64,000 nucleotides of DNA from Steroidobacteraceae bacterium (GCA_029266835.1 JAQSWD010000002.1:46860-110859); one strand, 5' to 3'; counted from the first letter of the stretch, positions 1 through 8,280 are shown. Translations and numbers: made by a program. Notes: generated from the sequence alone by a model not told the origin.

Positions 1-66
1 AGGTCCCACCTTGTTGCTCTGGTTCGAGAGCAAAGATTCGCACCGGCACTCACGGGTAGCGCTTTT
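1..66 (+). ncRNA. ssrS: probable 3' part of 6S RNA (cut by window edge)
   Basis: The stretch before ygfA contains a 7-bp perfect hairpin (14-20 with 27-33, loop 21-26) extended by CTT/AAG pairing, followed by a GC-rich tail. This resembles the 3' arm of gammaproteobacterial 6S RNA, which holds RNA polymerase sigma-70 in stationary phase. ssrS directly precedes ygfA in many gammaproteobacteria, so position and fold agree. Only the 3' part is present; the central bubble and 5' arm lie outside. The 3' end is approximate. Confidence 0.5.
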
Positions 67-78
67 CCTTCCACCTTC

Positions 79-705
79 GTGACCACGAAGCAAGAACTCC
101 GCCTCGCCATCAGGAAGCAGCGCCGCGCGTTGCCTGCGCGCGCGCGCGCACAGGCCGCCCTGGCGGTGGCGCGCCACATCTCCGCCACGCGTTGGCTCAC
201 GCCGGGCAAACGCATCGGCATCTATGCCTCCATGCCTCACGAACTCGGCACGGCGCCGCTGATCGCGATGGCGCGAGCGCGGGGATGCCATGTCTACCTG
301 CCCCGAATCGTTTCGCTGCGTGGCCACCGCATGCAGTTCGTCCCGATCGAAGGTGACGGGGGCGCGGGCGGCAGGGTGCATGCCCTGGGCATGCATGAGC
401 CCGTCGGCACCGAATTCTTCCCGGCGCGCTTTCTCGACACCCTGTTCGTGCCCAGCGTCGCGCTCGATCGCCGCGGCGCGCGTCTCGGCCACGGCGCGGG
501 GTTCTACGATCGTGCGCTGGCATTCCGGCGGCAGCGATCACACTGGCGCGGACCCCGTCTCGTGGGTCTCGCCTATTCTTTCCAGGTACTGCCGGAGATT
601 CCGGTGACGCCCAACGACGTATTCATGGACGTGCTGGCCACGGACGAGGGGATCTATGAACCATTGGCTGATGAAGACCGAGCCTTCGACCTTCGGCATC
701 GATGA
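79..705 (+). CDS. ygfA: 5-formyltetrahydrofolate cyclo-ligase
   Basis: Cytosolic enzyme that uses ATP to convert 5-formyl-THF to 5,10-methenyl-THF, recycling folate. The 208-residue product is of usual length. It has the basic N-terminus of the family and the substrate/Mg-binding signature DRRGARLGHGAGFYDR at about residues 129-144. The start is GTG; no ATG fits. Placement just behind a probable 6S RNA is the classic ssrS-ygfA arrangement. Its last 50 bases overlap the next gene in another frame. Confidence 0.93.
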   Translation: MTTKQELRLAIRKQRRALPARARAQAALAVARHISATRWLTPGKRIGIYASMPHELGTAPLIAMARARGCHVYLPRIVSLRGHRMQFVPIEGDGGAGGRVHALGMHEPVGTEFFPARFLDTLFVPSVALDRRGARLGHGAGFYDRALAFRRQRSHWRGPRLVGLAYSFQVLPEIPVTPNDVFMDVLATDEGIYEPLADEDRAFDLRHR

Positions 706-1120
706 TCTCGCGAAAAAGCCGAAGAAAACCGCCATGTGGGACGGCGTACGCAATTACCAGGTGCGCAACATGCTTCGGGACGACTTCAAGAAGGGCGACC
801 TGGCGTTCATCTATCACTCGAGCACCGACGTGGTGGGCATCGCCGGCATCATGAAGGTGGTGCGCACCGCGTATCCCGACCCGACGCAGTTCGAAAAGAA
901 GAGCGACCACTACGATCCCGGTGCCCGACGCGACGACCCGCGCTGGTTTGTGGTCGACGTGCAACTCAAGCGGCGCCTCAGACGCATCATCACGCTCGAT
1001 GAACTGCGCGCGCACGAGTCGAAGGAACTAGATGGGATGCTGCTGCTGAAACGCGGCAGCAGACTGTCGATCACTCCGCTCTCCGCCGCTCATTGGGAAT
1101 TCATCCTGTCGCTCGAGTAG
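656..1120 (+). CDS. EVE domain-containing protein (thymocyte nuclear protein 1 family)
   Basis: A 154-residue single EVE domain, a PUA-like fold thought to read modified bases in DNA or RNA. The start MNHWLMKTEP matches the family consensus (WLMKSEP), as do WDGVRNYQVRN at about 29-39 and KGDLAFIYHS at about 46-55. The ATG lies inside ygfA and the two genes share 50 bases, so translation may be coupled. In other bacteria this family often sits next to ygfA and 6S RNA. The biological substrate is unknown. Confidence 0.88.
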   Translation: MNHWLMKTEPSTFGIDDLAKKPKKTAMWDGVRNYQVRNMLRDDFKKGDLAFIYHSSTDVVGIAGIMKVVRTAYPDPTQFEKKSDHYDPGARRDDPRWFVVDVQLKRRLRRIITLDELRAHESKELDGMLLLKRGSRLSITPLSAAHWEFILSLE

Positions 1121-1173
1121 TCATCGACGATGGATGTCGACGTGATCCACATGCACATCTCGATGACGCTTGC

Positions 1174-1201
1174 TTGAAATTTGTCAACACGTGCGTATAC
1201 T
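1174..1201 (+). promoter_or_regulatory. sigma-70-type promoter of the lysine-rich micro-ORF
   Basis: TTGAAA (1174-1179) and TATACT (1196-1201) are separated by 16 bp. This is close to consensus and stands out in GC-rich surroundings. The predicted transcript starts near 1208, about 30 nt before the micro-ORF start. Confidence 0.6.
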
Positions 1202-1238
1202 CGGCCCCGGACTAACCCGTAACTACTGGAGATGTGCC

Positions 1239-1286
1239 ATGGCGAAAGCCAAGAAAAAGGCCAAGAAGAAAGCCAAGAAGAAGTAA
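1239..1286 (+). CDS. 15-residue Lys/Ala micropeptide
   Basis: The reading frame encodes MAKAKKKAKKKAKKK and a TAA stop, i.e. ten lysines in 15 residues. A Shine-Dalgarno GGAG (1228-1231) lies 7 nt before the ATG. A near-consensus promoter lies upstream and two perfect 12-bp hairpins follow, so this looks like an independent short gene rather than an accident. The composition resembles the AK-rich tails of histone H1-like bacterial proteins, which suggests nucleic-acid contact; that is inference. It could instead be a leader peptide or the coding part of a dual-function small RNA. Confidence 0.6.
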   Translation: MAKAKKKAKKKAKKK

Positions 1287-1304
1287 TTCTTCGGCCTTGT
1301 GCCA

Positions 1305-1331
1305 GGCGAGCGAGAGACTCTCTCGCTCGCC
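1305..1331 (+). terminator. perfect 12-bp hairpin after the micro-ORF
   Basis: Arms 1305-1316 and 1320-1331 are exact reverse complements around a 3-nt loop. No U-tract follows, so it may be an RNA-stabilising stem or part of a small-RNA fold rather than a complete intrinsic terminator. Confidence 0.5.
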
Positions 1332-1343
1332 GCTAGATTCGAA

Positions 1344-1377
1344 GACAATGCCCGCGCAAGCGGGCATTGTCGTTTCT
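1344..1377 (+). terminator. second perfect 12-bp hairpin with GCAA tetraloop
   Basis: Arms 1344-1355 and 1360-1371 pair perfectly around GCAA, a stable GNRA loop, and are followed by GTTTCT. This is the likely 3' end of the micro-ORF transcript. It lies 35 nt before the rpiA start. Confidence 0.6.
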
Positions 1378-1411
1378 GGCCACTGACAACTCGAACAACA
1401 CCGGGGCACTC

Positions 1412-2065
1412 ATGTCGCAAAACACTGGAAAACAAGCCGCCGCGCGCGCAGCGCTGGAATTCGTGAAGGCCGGTGAAGTACTCGGCGTCGGCACCGGCTC
1501 CACGGTCAACTTCCTCATCGACGAACTCGCGGACCGCAAGATCAAGGTCGCCGGCGCTGTGTCGAGCTCCGAGGGTTCATCGGAACGGTTGAAGGCCGCG
1601 GGCATCCCGGTGCTCGACCTGAACGAGGTCGGCGACATCGAGACCTACATCGATGGCGCCGATGAGACAAATCCCCGCAGACAACTCATCAAGGGCGGAG
1701 GGGCGGCGCTGACGCGCGAGAAGATCATCGCCGCGGCCGCGCACCGGTTCGTGTGCATCGCCGACGACACCAAGCTGGTGGATACCCTGGGTGCATTCCC
1801 CCTGCCCGTCGAAGTCATCCCGATGGGGCGCGGGTACGTGGCGCGCGCGCTCATGCGCCTGGGTGGACGCCCCGTGTGGCGCGAGAAGGTGGTCACTGAC
1901 AACGGCAATCACATTCTCGACGTGCATGGCCTGCGCATCGTCGACCCGGTGTCGCTGGAGATGGCGATCAACCAGATCACGGGCGTCGTCACCGTGGGAT
2001 TGTTCGCGGCGCGGCCCGCGGATGTGGTGATCCTCGGCGGCCCTGGCGGAATCAAGACTTTCTAG
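1412..2065 (+). CDS. rpiA: ribose-5-phosphate isomerase A
   Basis: Interconverts ribose-5-phosphate and ribulose-5-phosphate in the pentose phosphate pathway. The 217-residue product has the phosphate loop VGVGTGST (about 25-32), the catalytic YIDGADE (about 80-86), [11 protein letters not shown] (about 95-105) and the late VVTDNGN and GVVTVGLFA motifs. An upstream in-frame start at 1367 would fall in the preceding hairpin, so ATG 1412 with a GGGG stretch at 1403-1406 is preferred; its length matches E. coli RpiA. Confidence 0.95.
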   Translation: MSQNTGKQAAARAALEFVKAGEVLGVGTGSTVNFLIDELADRKIKVAGAVSSSEGSSERLKAAGIPVLDLNEVGDIETYIDGADETNPRRQLIKGGGAALTREKIIAAAAHRFVCIADDTKLVDTLGAFPLPVEVIPMGRGYVARALMRLGGRPVWREKVVTDNGNHILDVHGLRIVDPVSLEMAINQITGVVTVGLFAARPADVVILGGPGGIKTF

Positions 2066-2091
2066 ACGAGCCGGACGTCCGCGCGGCTGTC

Positions 2092-2113
2092 CGGTGTCCG
2101 CCCGCGGACACCG
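2092..2113. promoter_or_regulatory. candidate upstream activator site (perfect palindrome)
   Basis: CGGTGTCCGC (2092-2101) and GCGGACACCG (2104-2113) are exact reverse complements with a 2-bp spacer; a further TGTCCG half-site lies just upstream. The centre is about 112 bp upstream of the start predicted from the -24/-12 element at 2188-2203, within the usual range for sigma-54 enhancer sites. No T-run follows it, so an rpiA terminator is less likely. The probable binder is the regulator encoded at 6877-8262. Confidence 0.5.
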
Positions 2114-2187
2114 CCATTCGGCCCGCGTACGCAGGCGTGGATTTCGAACCCGGCTAGATTCAAGCAGATAGGCGCGCGCATCGCGCC

Positions 2188-2203
2188 TGGCACGGCGTGT
2201 GCT
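2188..2203 (+). promoter_or_regulatory. sigma-54 (-24/-12) promoter candidate
   Basis: TGGCACG-N4-GTGCT matches the RpoN consensus TGGCACG-N4-TTGCW at all but one position. The invariant GG (2189-2190) and GC (2201-2202) are separated by exactly 10 nt. Transcription is predicted from about 2214. The operon it faces ends with a sigma-54 activator and its kinase. Confidence 0.6.
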
Positions 2204-2214
2204 TTGTAGAGCAC

Positions 2215-3519
2215 ATGACCATGCTCCTCCGTGATGTTTCGATACGCGGCACACAATCCCAGGACCGCGTCGTCGGCACGCCCCTCGATCGCAAATCCCA
2301 GGCGATGAAGCTGATCCGCCGCTACTGGATGCTGGCCGCGGGCGCGCTGTTGCTGCTGATCGCCATCATCTGGAGCGCCAGCGCCTGGCTGTCTTCGGAG
2401 AAAACCGTCCCGCGCGAGCGCCTGCGCACCGGTGTGGTGTCTCGTGGCCCCTTCGTCCGCGACGTGGCGGCCACGGGCACCGTGGTGGCCGCCGTGAGCC
2501 CCACCCTGTTCGCCGAGGCGCCCGGCATCATCATCTATAAGGTGCGCGCGGGCGACATCGTGAAGCCTGGCGACGTGCTGGGTGAAGTACAGAGCGCCGC
2601 GCTCACCAATGAATTCGAGCGCGAGCGCGCCACGCTCGCCAGCGTCGAGGCCGCACTCAACCGCCAGACCATCGAAGTCCGCCGCACCATCCTCAAGAGC
2701 GGTCAGGACGCCGATCTCGCCAAGGTGCAGATCACCGCGGCGGAACGCGAGTACAAACGCGCGGAGGAAGCCTGGGGCATCCACGTGATCCCGGAACGCG
2801 ACTTCAAGCGCGCCCAGGACGACCTGGAGACCGCCAAGCTCAATTACTCGCATGCCGTGCAGACCAGCGGGCTGGAGAAGGACAGTCTGGAACTGGAGCT
2901 GCGCGCGCAGCGCGCCACCCGCGATGCGCAGGCGCTGAAGGTCGCCCGGCTCCGCCAGCGCGTGGACGCACTGACGCTGAAGTCGCCCGTGGCCGGCATC
3001 GTGGCGACGCTCACACAGGCGGAACGCGCGCAGGTGGCCGAGAACGCGCCCCTGGTCACCGTCGTCGACCTCAGCGCCCTGGAGATCGAGTTCCAGGTGG
3101 CCGAGTCGTACGCCAACGAGATCCGCCCCGGCATGGGCGCCGAGGTGACGCTGGATGGCCGCAAGCTCACCGGCACCGTCGCGGGCATCTCGCCCGACGT
3201 GCGCAATGCGCAGGTCACCGGTCGCGTGCGTTTCAGCGAACAACCCCAGGGCCTGCGCCAGAACCAGCGCTCCTCGGTCCGCATCGTGCTCGACGAGCGC
3301 AATGAAGTGACCAAGGTGGCGCGCAGCGCCTTCCAGGACTCCGAGACCCGCTTTGTCTACGTGGTGCGCGACGACGAAGCCGTGCGCGTGCCCGTCGAAT
3401 ACGGCGCCGCGGCCATCGGGGAAATCGAGATCCGCAAGGGGCTCGCGGTGGGCGACACCGTGGTGCTCTCCGACATGCGCGAGTACGCGGACGCGCCCAG
3501 CGTCCTCATCGCCAATTGA
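2215..3519 (+). CDS. HlyD/MacA-type membrane fusion protein of an ABC exporter
   Basis: Periplasmic adaptor expected to link the inner-membrane ABC transporter encoded downstream to an outer-membrane channel. A short cytoplasmic N-terminus with the SQDRVV element common in this MFP group precedes one membrane span (about 39-56). A biotinyl-lipoyl-like half-motif, a long coiled-coil hairpin (about 130-230), the second lipoyl half (TLKSPVAGIVATL) and a beta-barrel follow. The start is uncertain: ATG 2215 and ATG 2221 both lie at or next to the predicted sigma-54 transcript start, and ATG 2305 is a shorter choice. No strong Shine-Dalgarno is visible at any of them. Confidence 0.85.
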   Translation: MTMLLRDVSIRGTQSQDRVVGTPLDRKSQAMKLIRRYWMLAAGALLLLIAIIWSASAWLSSEKTVPRERLRTGVVSRGPFVRDVAATGTVVAAVSPTLFAEAPGIIIYKVRAGDIVKPGDVLGEVQSAALTNEFERERATLASVEAALNRQTIEVRRTILKSGQDADLAKVQITAAEREYKRAEEAWGIHVIPERDFKRAQDDLETAKLNYSHAVQTSGLEKDSLELELRAQRATRDAQALKVARLRQRVDALTLKSPVAGIVATLTQAERAQVAENAPLVTVVDLSALEIEFQVAESYANEIRPGMGAEVTLDGRKLTGTVAGISPDVRNAQVTGRVRFSEQPQGLRQNQRSSVRIVLDERNEVTKVARSAFQDSETRFVYVVRDDEAVRVPVEYGAAAIGEIEIRKGLAVGDTVVLSDMREYADAPSVLIAN

Positions 3520-3548
3520 TTCACTCCTTTCAGCCCCGAGGAATTTCC

Positions 3549-4265
3549 ATGCTGTCCATGACCAACGTGAGCAAAGTCTTCCGCACCGACCTCATCGAAA
3601 CGCACGCGCTGCGCAATTTCTCACTGGAGGTGAAGGCCGGGGAATTCCTCGCGGTCACGGGACCCTCAGGCTCCGGCAAAACCACCTTTCTCAACATCGC
3701 GGGGCTGCTGGAGCCCTACGAGAGCGGCAGCTACAAGCTCGACGGCATCGAGGTGACCGACCTTTCGGACGACGCCCGCTCGAAGCTGCGCAACGAGAAG
3801 ATCGGGTTCATCTTCCAGAGCTTCAACCTGATGCCGGACCTGAACGTCTACGACAACATCGACGTTCCGCTGCGCTACCGGCGCATGAAGGCGGCGGAGC
3901 GCCACGAGCGCATCACCAACGCCCTGGAGATCGTCGGGCTGGCGGCCCGCATGAAACACATCCCGGCCCAACTCTCCGGCGGCCAGCAGCAGCGTGTGGC
4001 CATCGCGCGGGCCATCGCGGGCGACCCCAAGCTCATCATGGCCGACGAGCCCACGGGCAACCTGGACTCCCTCATGGCGCGGCAGGTGATGGACCTGCTC
4101 GAGAAGATCAACGGCATGGGCACCACCGTGATCATGGTGACGCACGACCCCGAGCTTGCACGCCGTGCGCATCGCAACGTGCAGGTGGTCGATGGCCAGA
4201 TCACCGACTTCAAGCCCTACGAGGTGCGCGGCGCCACGCCCGCCACCGCCAGCATGGGAGCCTGA
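3549..4265 (+). CDS. MacB/LolD-type ABC transporter ATP-binding protein
   Basis: A 238-residue ATPase that powers the two permeases downstream. It has Walker A GPSGSGKTT (about 38-46), a Q-loop (IFQSFNLMP), signature LSGGQQQRVAIARAI (about 141-155), Walker B LIMADEPTGNLD and a switch histidine (MVTHDPE). Start ATG 3549 has GAGGAA at 3538-3543. It follows the fusion protein by 29 bp and nearly touches the first permease, so they are co-transcribed. The family (LolD/MacB/FtsE) exports lipoproteins, peptides or antibiotics; the cargo cannot be told here. Confidence 0.92.
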   Translation: MLSMTNVSKVFRTDLIETHALRNFSLEVKAGEFLAVTGPSGSGKTTFLNIAGLLEPYESGSYKLDGIEVTDLSDDARSKLRNEKIGFIFQSFNLMPDLNVYDNIDVPLRYRRMKAAERHERITNALEIVGLAARMKHIPAQLSGGQQQRVAIARAIAGDPKLIMADEPTGNLDSLMARQVMDLLEKINGMGTTVIMVTHDPELARRAHRNVQVVDGQITDFKPYEVRGATPATASMGA

Positions 4266-4266
4266 G

Positions 4267-5595
4267 ATGTTCGGTTACTACATGCAGCTCGCGCTGGCGA
4301 GCTTCCGGCGCAACCCCGGGCTGACGTCGCTGATGATCTTCGCGATCGCGCTGGGCATCGCAGTCTGCATGATCACGCTGACCAGTTACCGCGCGGCGGC
4401 CAACAACCCCGCCGGTGAGCGCGGCGAGATCCTGTTCTCACCCTCGCTGGACAGCTGGGATCCGGAGAATGCCTACGACAAGGACGACAAGTCGCTGGCC
4501 CCCAACCAGCTCACGTATCGCGACGCCAAGGCGCTGTACGCTTCCGAGATCCCCGACCGGAAAATCATCACCTACAAGACCGGCGACATTTACACGCGGC
4601 CCGACAAGGGCATGGACCCGCACTACATCGGCACGCGCATGACCTCGCGCGATTTCTTCGCGATGTTCGAGGTCCCGTTCCTGCATGGCGGCCCCTGGGA
4701 CGCCAAGGCCGACGAAGGTCCGGAGCCGGTGATCGTCCTGAGCAAGGAAGAGAACGAGAAGGCCTTCGGCGGCGAGAACAGCGTGGGCAAGACCCTCTTC
4801 TGGAAAGGCCGCGAATTCCGCGTGGTGGGTGTGCTCGACCACTGGGAACCCATGCCCAAGTACTTCGACGTCAACAATGGCGCCTTCCAGGACATGGAGG
4901 GCGCGTACGTGCCGTTCGCGTGGGGGCCCATCCTCGAGCTGGGGAGCCACGGCAACACCAATTGCTGGAAGACCGAGATCATCGACAGCTTCCAGGCCTT
5001 CCTGAATTCCGAATGCATCTGGTTCTCCGCGTGGGTGGAACTGCGCACCGCGGACAAGCAGCAGGCGTTCAAGGAGTTCATGGACAACTACGTCATCGAC
5101 CAGAAGAAGCACGGCCGTTTTCCGCGCCCGCTGAACAACTATCTGTACGACGTGGACGGCTGGATGAAACGCAACAAGGTGGTCCAGGACGACAACAAGG
5201 CCATGCTCATCATGGCGTTCGCCTTCCTCGCGGTCTGCCTGGTGAACACCGTGGGATTGCTGCTCGCGAAATTCCTCAACGCCGCGCCCATCGCCGGTGT
5301 GCGCCGTGCGCTGGGCGCGAGCCGCCGCGACATCTTCTGGCAGCACCTGACCGAATCCGGCGTGGTGGCGCTGGCCGGCGGAATAGTCGGGGGCATCCTC
5401 GGCGTGCTGGGCATCTGGGCGCTGCGCGCCTGGTACGGGCGGTTCGTGGAAGAAGCCACGCGCGTGCTGCCCTTCGACGAGAAGAACTTCGTGATCGTCG
5501 TGGCGATTGCCGTTTGCGCCGGGCTGCTCGCCGGCCTGTATCCCGCGTGGCGCATCGGCCGCGCGGCGCCCGCCTCCTACCTCAAGGTGCAGTGA
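4267..5595 (+). CDS. MacB-type ABC transporter permease, first copy
   Basis: A 442-residue permease with the MacB architecture: an N-terminal membrane helix (about 18-38), a large periplasmic MacB_PCD domain, and three C-terminal helices ending in the FtsX-like region (GVRRALGASRRDIFWQH at about 345-361). Start ATG 4267 follows the ATPase stop immediately. It is preferred over an upstream in-frame start inside the ATPase gene because the protein then begins at the usual amphipathic stretch. It should heterodimerise with the next gene product. Confidence 0.9.
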   Translation: MFGYYMQLALASFRRNPGLTSLMIFAIALGIAVCMITLTSYRAAANNPAGERGEILFSPSLDSWDPENAYDKDDKSLAPNQLTYRDAKALYASEIPDRKIITYKTGDIYTRPDKGMDPHYIGTRMTSRDFFAMFEVPFLHGGPWDAKADEGPEPVIVLSKEENEKAFGGENSVGKTLFWKGREFRVVGVLDHWEPMPKYFDVNNGAFQDMEGAYVPFAWGPILELGSHGNTNCWKTEIIDSFQAFLNSECIWFSAWVELRTADKQQAFKEFMDNYVIDQKKHGRFPRPLNNYLYDVDGWMKRNKVVQDDNKAMLIMAFAFLAVCLVNTVGLLLAKFLNAAPIAGVRRALGASRRDIFWQHLTESGVVALAGGIVGGILGVLGIWALRAWYGRFVEEATRVLPFDEKNFVIVVAIAVCAGLLAGLYPAWRIGRAAPASYLKVQ

Positions 5596-5597
5596 AC

Positions 5598-6803
5598 ATG
5601 GAAATCCGACCCATTCTCTCCTCGCTGCTGCGCAATCGCGCCGGCGCGGTACTCGTGGCCCTGCAAATCGCCATCACGCTGGCCATCGTGGTCAACGCGG
5701 TTTACGTGGCGCAACAGCGCCTGTCCCACATTGGCCGGCCCTCGGGCCTGGACGACCAGAACATCTTCTCGTTCTGGGTGAACGTGTACGAAAAGGACTT
5801 CGACTATCTCGGCATGGTGAACGCGGACATGGCGCTGCTGCGGCAGATGCCCGGCATCATCGACGCCACGCCCATGAGCCAGATGCCCCTGTCGGGCAGC
5901 GGGAGTTCCACGCAGTTCTATTCGCTGCCGGACAAGAAAGGCGAGAAGGCGCCCGCCAACTACTACCTCACCGACGATCACGCGGTGAAAACGCTGGGAG
6001 TGAAGTTGTCGGCCGGCACCACGTTCGATCCGAACACCATCGAATACAAACCCGACCCCGATCAATCGTGGGCGCCCACTGCCGTCATCACCGCGGCCCT
6101 GGGGAAGTCGCTGTTCAAGGACGAACCGCCGTTGGGCAAGACCTTCTACGACGACCAGGGCCATCCCATTCGCGTCATCGGCGTCATGGAGCACATGCAG
6201 GGTTCCTGGGTGGGCTGGGACAAACTGGACCACGTCATGTTGACGCCGCGCATCAACCCGGATGCGACGCAGTACGCGATCCGGACCGCGCCCGGCGAGA
6301 TCGACCGCGTGATGGCGGATGTGGAAGTGGCTTTGCGCAAGCGTGATCCCAACCGGGTCATCGCGACGCCCATGAAAAAGATGTCGGACATGAAGCTGCA
6401 GAGCTATGCCGGCGACTCGCTGATGGCGGTGACGCTGTCGACGGTCACTGGCCTGGTGGTGATCTTCAGCGCGCTCGGCATCTTCGGCCTCGCCACTTTC
6501 AACGTGAACACACGCACGCGGCAGATAGGTACGCGCCGCGCAGTGGGCGCCCGCAAGCGCGACATCGTGCGTTACTTCATGACCGAGAACTGGCTGATCA
6601 CCTCGCTGGGCGTGGCGGTGGGCTGCTGTCTGGCGCTGGCCGCCGGCTTCTGGCTGTCCACCGAATTCCAGCTGCCGCGGCTGGACCTGTACTACCTGAT
6701 CGCGGGCGTGCTCGGCCTGTGGGTCGTGGGCCAGATGGCCGCCTGGCAGCCCTCCCGCAAAGCCGCAAAGGTGTCGCCCGCCATGGCGACCCGCACGGTC
6801 TGA
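5598..6803 (+). CDS. MacB-type ABC transporter permease, second copy
   Basis: A 401-residue paralogue of the preceding permease: N-terminal helix (about 14-33), periplasmic MacB_PCD domain, then three helices with the FtsX-like TRQIGTRRAVGARKRDIVRY. ATG 5598 lies 2 nt after the upstream stop, indicating tight coupling. Two different half-permeases served by one ATPase suggest a heterodimeric exporter rather than the fused ATPase-permease MacB of E. coli. Confidence 0.9.
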   Translation: MEIRPILSSLLRNRAGAVLVALQIAITLAIVVNAVYVAQQRLSHIGRPSGLDDQNIFSFWVNVYEKDFDYLGMVNADMALLRQMPGIIDATPMSQMPLSGSGSSTQFYSLPDKKGEKAPANYYLTDDHAVKTLGVKLSAGTTFDPNTIEYKPDPDQSWAPTAVITAALGKSLFKDEPPLGKTFYDDQGHPIRVIGVMEHMQGSWVGWDKLDHVMLTPRINPDATQYAIRTAPGEIDRVMADVEVALRKRDPNRVIATPMKKMSDMKLQSYAGDSLMAVTLSTVTGLVVIFSALGIFGLATFNVNTRTRQIGTRRAVGARKRDIVRYFMTENWLITSLGVAVGCCLALAAGFWLSTEFQLPRLDLYYLIAGVLGLWVVGQMAAWQPSRKAAKVSPAMATRTV

Positions 6804-6876
6804 AGCCCCTCAAACCTCGCTGCCTCCGAAAGTGTCCGCCGTTTGCAACCCCAAATCGTTTCCGGCCGTCTTACGC

Positions 6877-8262
6877 ATGACCTCAGTGATTTCCCATGTC
6901 GAGGATCGCCTGGCAAACCGGACTGTATTGGTCGCAGACGACAGCGAGGCCGTGAGAACGGCCTTCCAGGTCCTGTTGTCCCTGCACGGCGCGCGGGTCC
7001 TCGGAGCATCGTCTCCAGCCGAGGCCCTCGCGGCCGTGCGCTCCCAGGAAGTGGACCTGGTCATCCAGGACATGAACTTCCGGCGCGAAGCCACCTCGGG
7101 CGAGGAAGGCATCGCGCTGTTCCGGGAATTGCGCGCGCTGCATCCCGACGTGCCCGTCATCCTGCTCACCGCGTGGACGCATCTCGAAACGGCCGTGGAT
7201 CTGGTGAAGGCCGGCGCGGCCGACTACATCGCCAAGCCGTGGGATGACGCGCGACTGCTGACCACGGTGCGCAACCTGCTCGATTTGCGCGCGGCAGTGG
7301 AAGAGAACATCACCACGCGCGCGCGCCGCGCCGAGGCCCGGGCGCAGCTCGCCGAACGATACGATCTCAACGGGCTCGTCTACGAAAGCGAAGCCCTGCA
7401 CACCGTGGCCTCCATGGCCGCCCAGGTGGCGCATGCCGACGTGCCGGTGCTGATCACCGGCCCCAACGGCGCCGGCAAGGAAGTGCTGGCGGACATCGTG
7501 CACGCCAACTCCCCGCGCAAGAACCAGCCCTATATCAAGGTGAATGCCGGCGCCCTGCCCGACCAGTTGATCGAGGCCGAGCTGTTCGGCACGGAAGCCG
7601 GTGCGTTCACGGGCGCGAAAGCGCGCGCGGGCCGCTTCGAGGCCGCCGACGGCGGCACCATTTTCCTGGACGAGATCGGCAACCTGCCGCTGGCGGGCCA
7701 GGCCAAACTACTGCGCGTGCTGCAGACCGGCGAGTACGAACGCCTGGGCAGCAACACCACTCGCCGCGCGAACGTGCGCGTGGTCGCCGCCACGAACCTG
7801 CCGCTGCGCGACGCCATGCGCGAGGGACGGTTCCGCGAAGATCTCTACTACCGCCTCAGTGTCATCGAACTGCAGCTGCCGCCGCTCGCGGAGCGCCGCG
7901 ATGACGTGCTGCCGCTGACGCGCTCGTTCCTGCCACCGGGAGCGCGCCTGACCAGCGACGCGGAACGCGCCCTGCTCAACTATTGCTGGCCGGGAAATGT
8001 CCGCGAGCTGCGCAACGTACTGCAACGCGCCGCCTTGCTCGCGGGCGCAGCGCCCATCACCGCCGCGACCCTGAACCTCCCGGCCGTATTACCCGCGCGC
8101 TCCGATGAACCGGTGCTCGATCGCGGCACCATCGAACGCGTGCTCGCCGAGAATGCGCAGATCGTGGCCCAGGCCGCGCGCCAGCTCGGCATCAGCCGAC
8201 AAGCCCTCTATCGTCGGATGGAAAAACTCGGTATCAAGGAATCCCCGGGCCGTCAGGCCTGA
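6877..8262 (+). CDS. sigma-54-dependent response regulator (NtrC family)
   Basis: Receiver-AAA-HTH protein of 461 residues. The receiver has the acidic pocket (VADDSE), phospho-acceptor Asp about 65 (VIQDMNF) and TAW/AKPWD switch residues. The AAA domain has Walker A GPNGAGKE and an intact GAFTGA loop, which contacts sigma-54. A Fis-type helix-turn-helix (ARQLGISRQALYRRM) ends the protein. ATG 6877 is chosen over GTG 6832 because the receiver follows directly. It lies 73 bp after the permease and 18 bp before its likely kinase, and probably activates the -24/-12 promoter at 2188. Confidence 0.93.
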   Translation: MTSVISHVEDRLANRTVLVADDSEAVRTAFQVLLSLHGARVLGASSPAEALAAVRSQEVDLVIQDMNFRREATSGEEGIALFRELRALHPDVPVILLTAWTHLETAVDLVKAGAADYIAKPWDDARLLTTVRNLLDLRAAVEENITTRARRAEARAQLAERYDLNGLVYESEALHTVASMAAQVAHADVPVLITGPNGAGKEVLADIVHANSPRKNQPYIKVNAGALPDQLIEAELFGTEAGAFTGAKARAGRFEAADGGTIFLDEIGNLPLAGQAKLLRVLQTGEYERLGSNTTRRANVRVVAATNLPLRDAMREGRFREDLYYRLSVIELQLPPLAERRDDVLPLTRSFLPPGARLTSDAERALLNYCWPGNVRELRNVLQRAALLAGAAPITAATLNLPAVLPARSDEPVLDRGTIERVLAENAQIVAQAARQLGISRQALYRRMEKLGIKESPGRQA

Positions 8263-8280
8263 CTGGACCGTTCGCATCCC

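Noticed and set aside
2092..2113. The palindrome as an rpiA terminator.
   Set aside because: No U-tract follows on either strand; an activator site is the better reading.
2062..3243. A 393-codon minus-strand frame.
   Set aside because: Antisense to the membrane fusion protein gene; rich in His/Arg/Gly without motifs.
4920..5597. In-frame upstream extension of the second permease.
   Set aside because: It overlaps the first permease gene and gives no recognisable protein; ATG 5598 fits the family.
6832..6850. A possible second -12 element (TTTGCA) before the response regulator.
   Set aside because: There is no GG ten bases upstream of its GC, so it is not a sigma-54 promoter.
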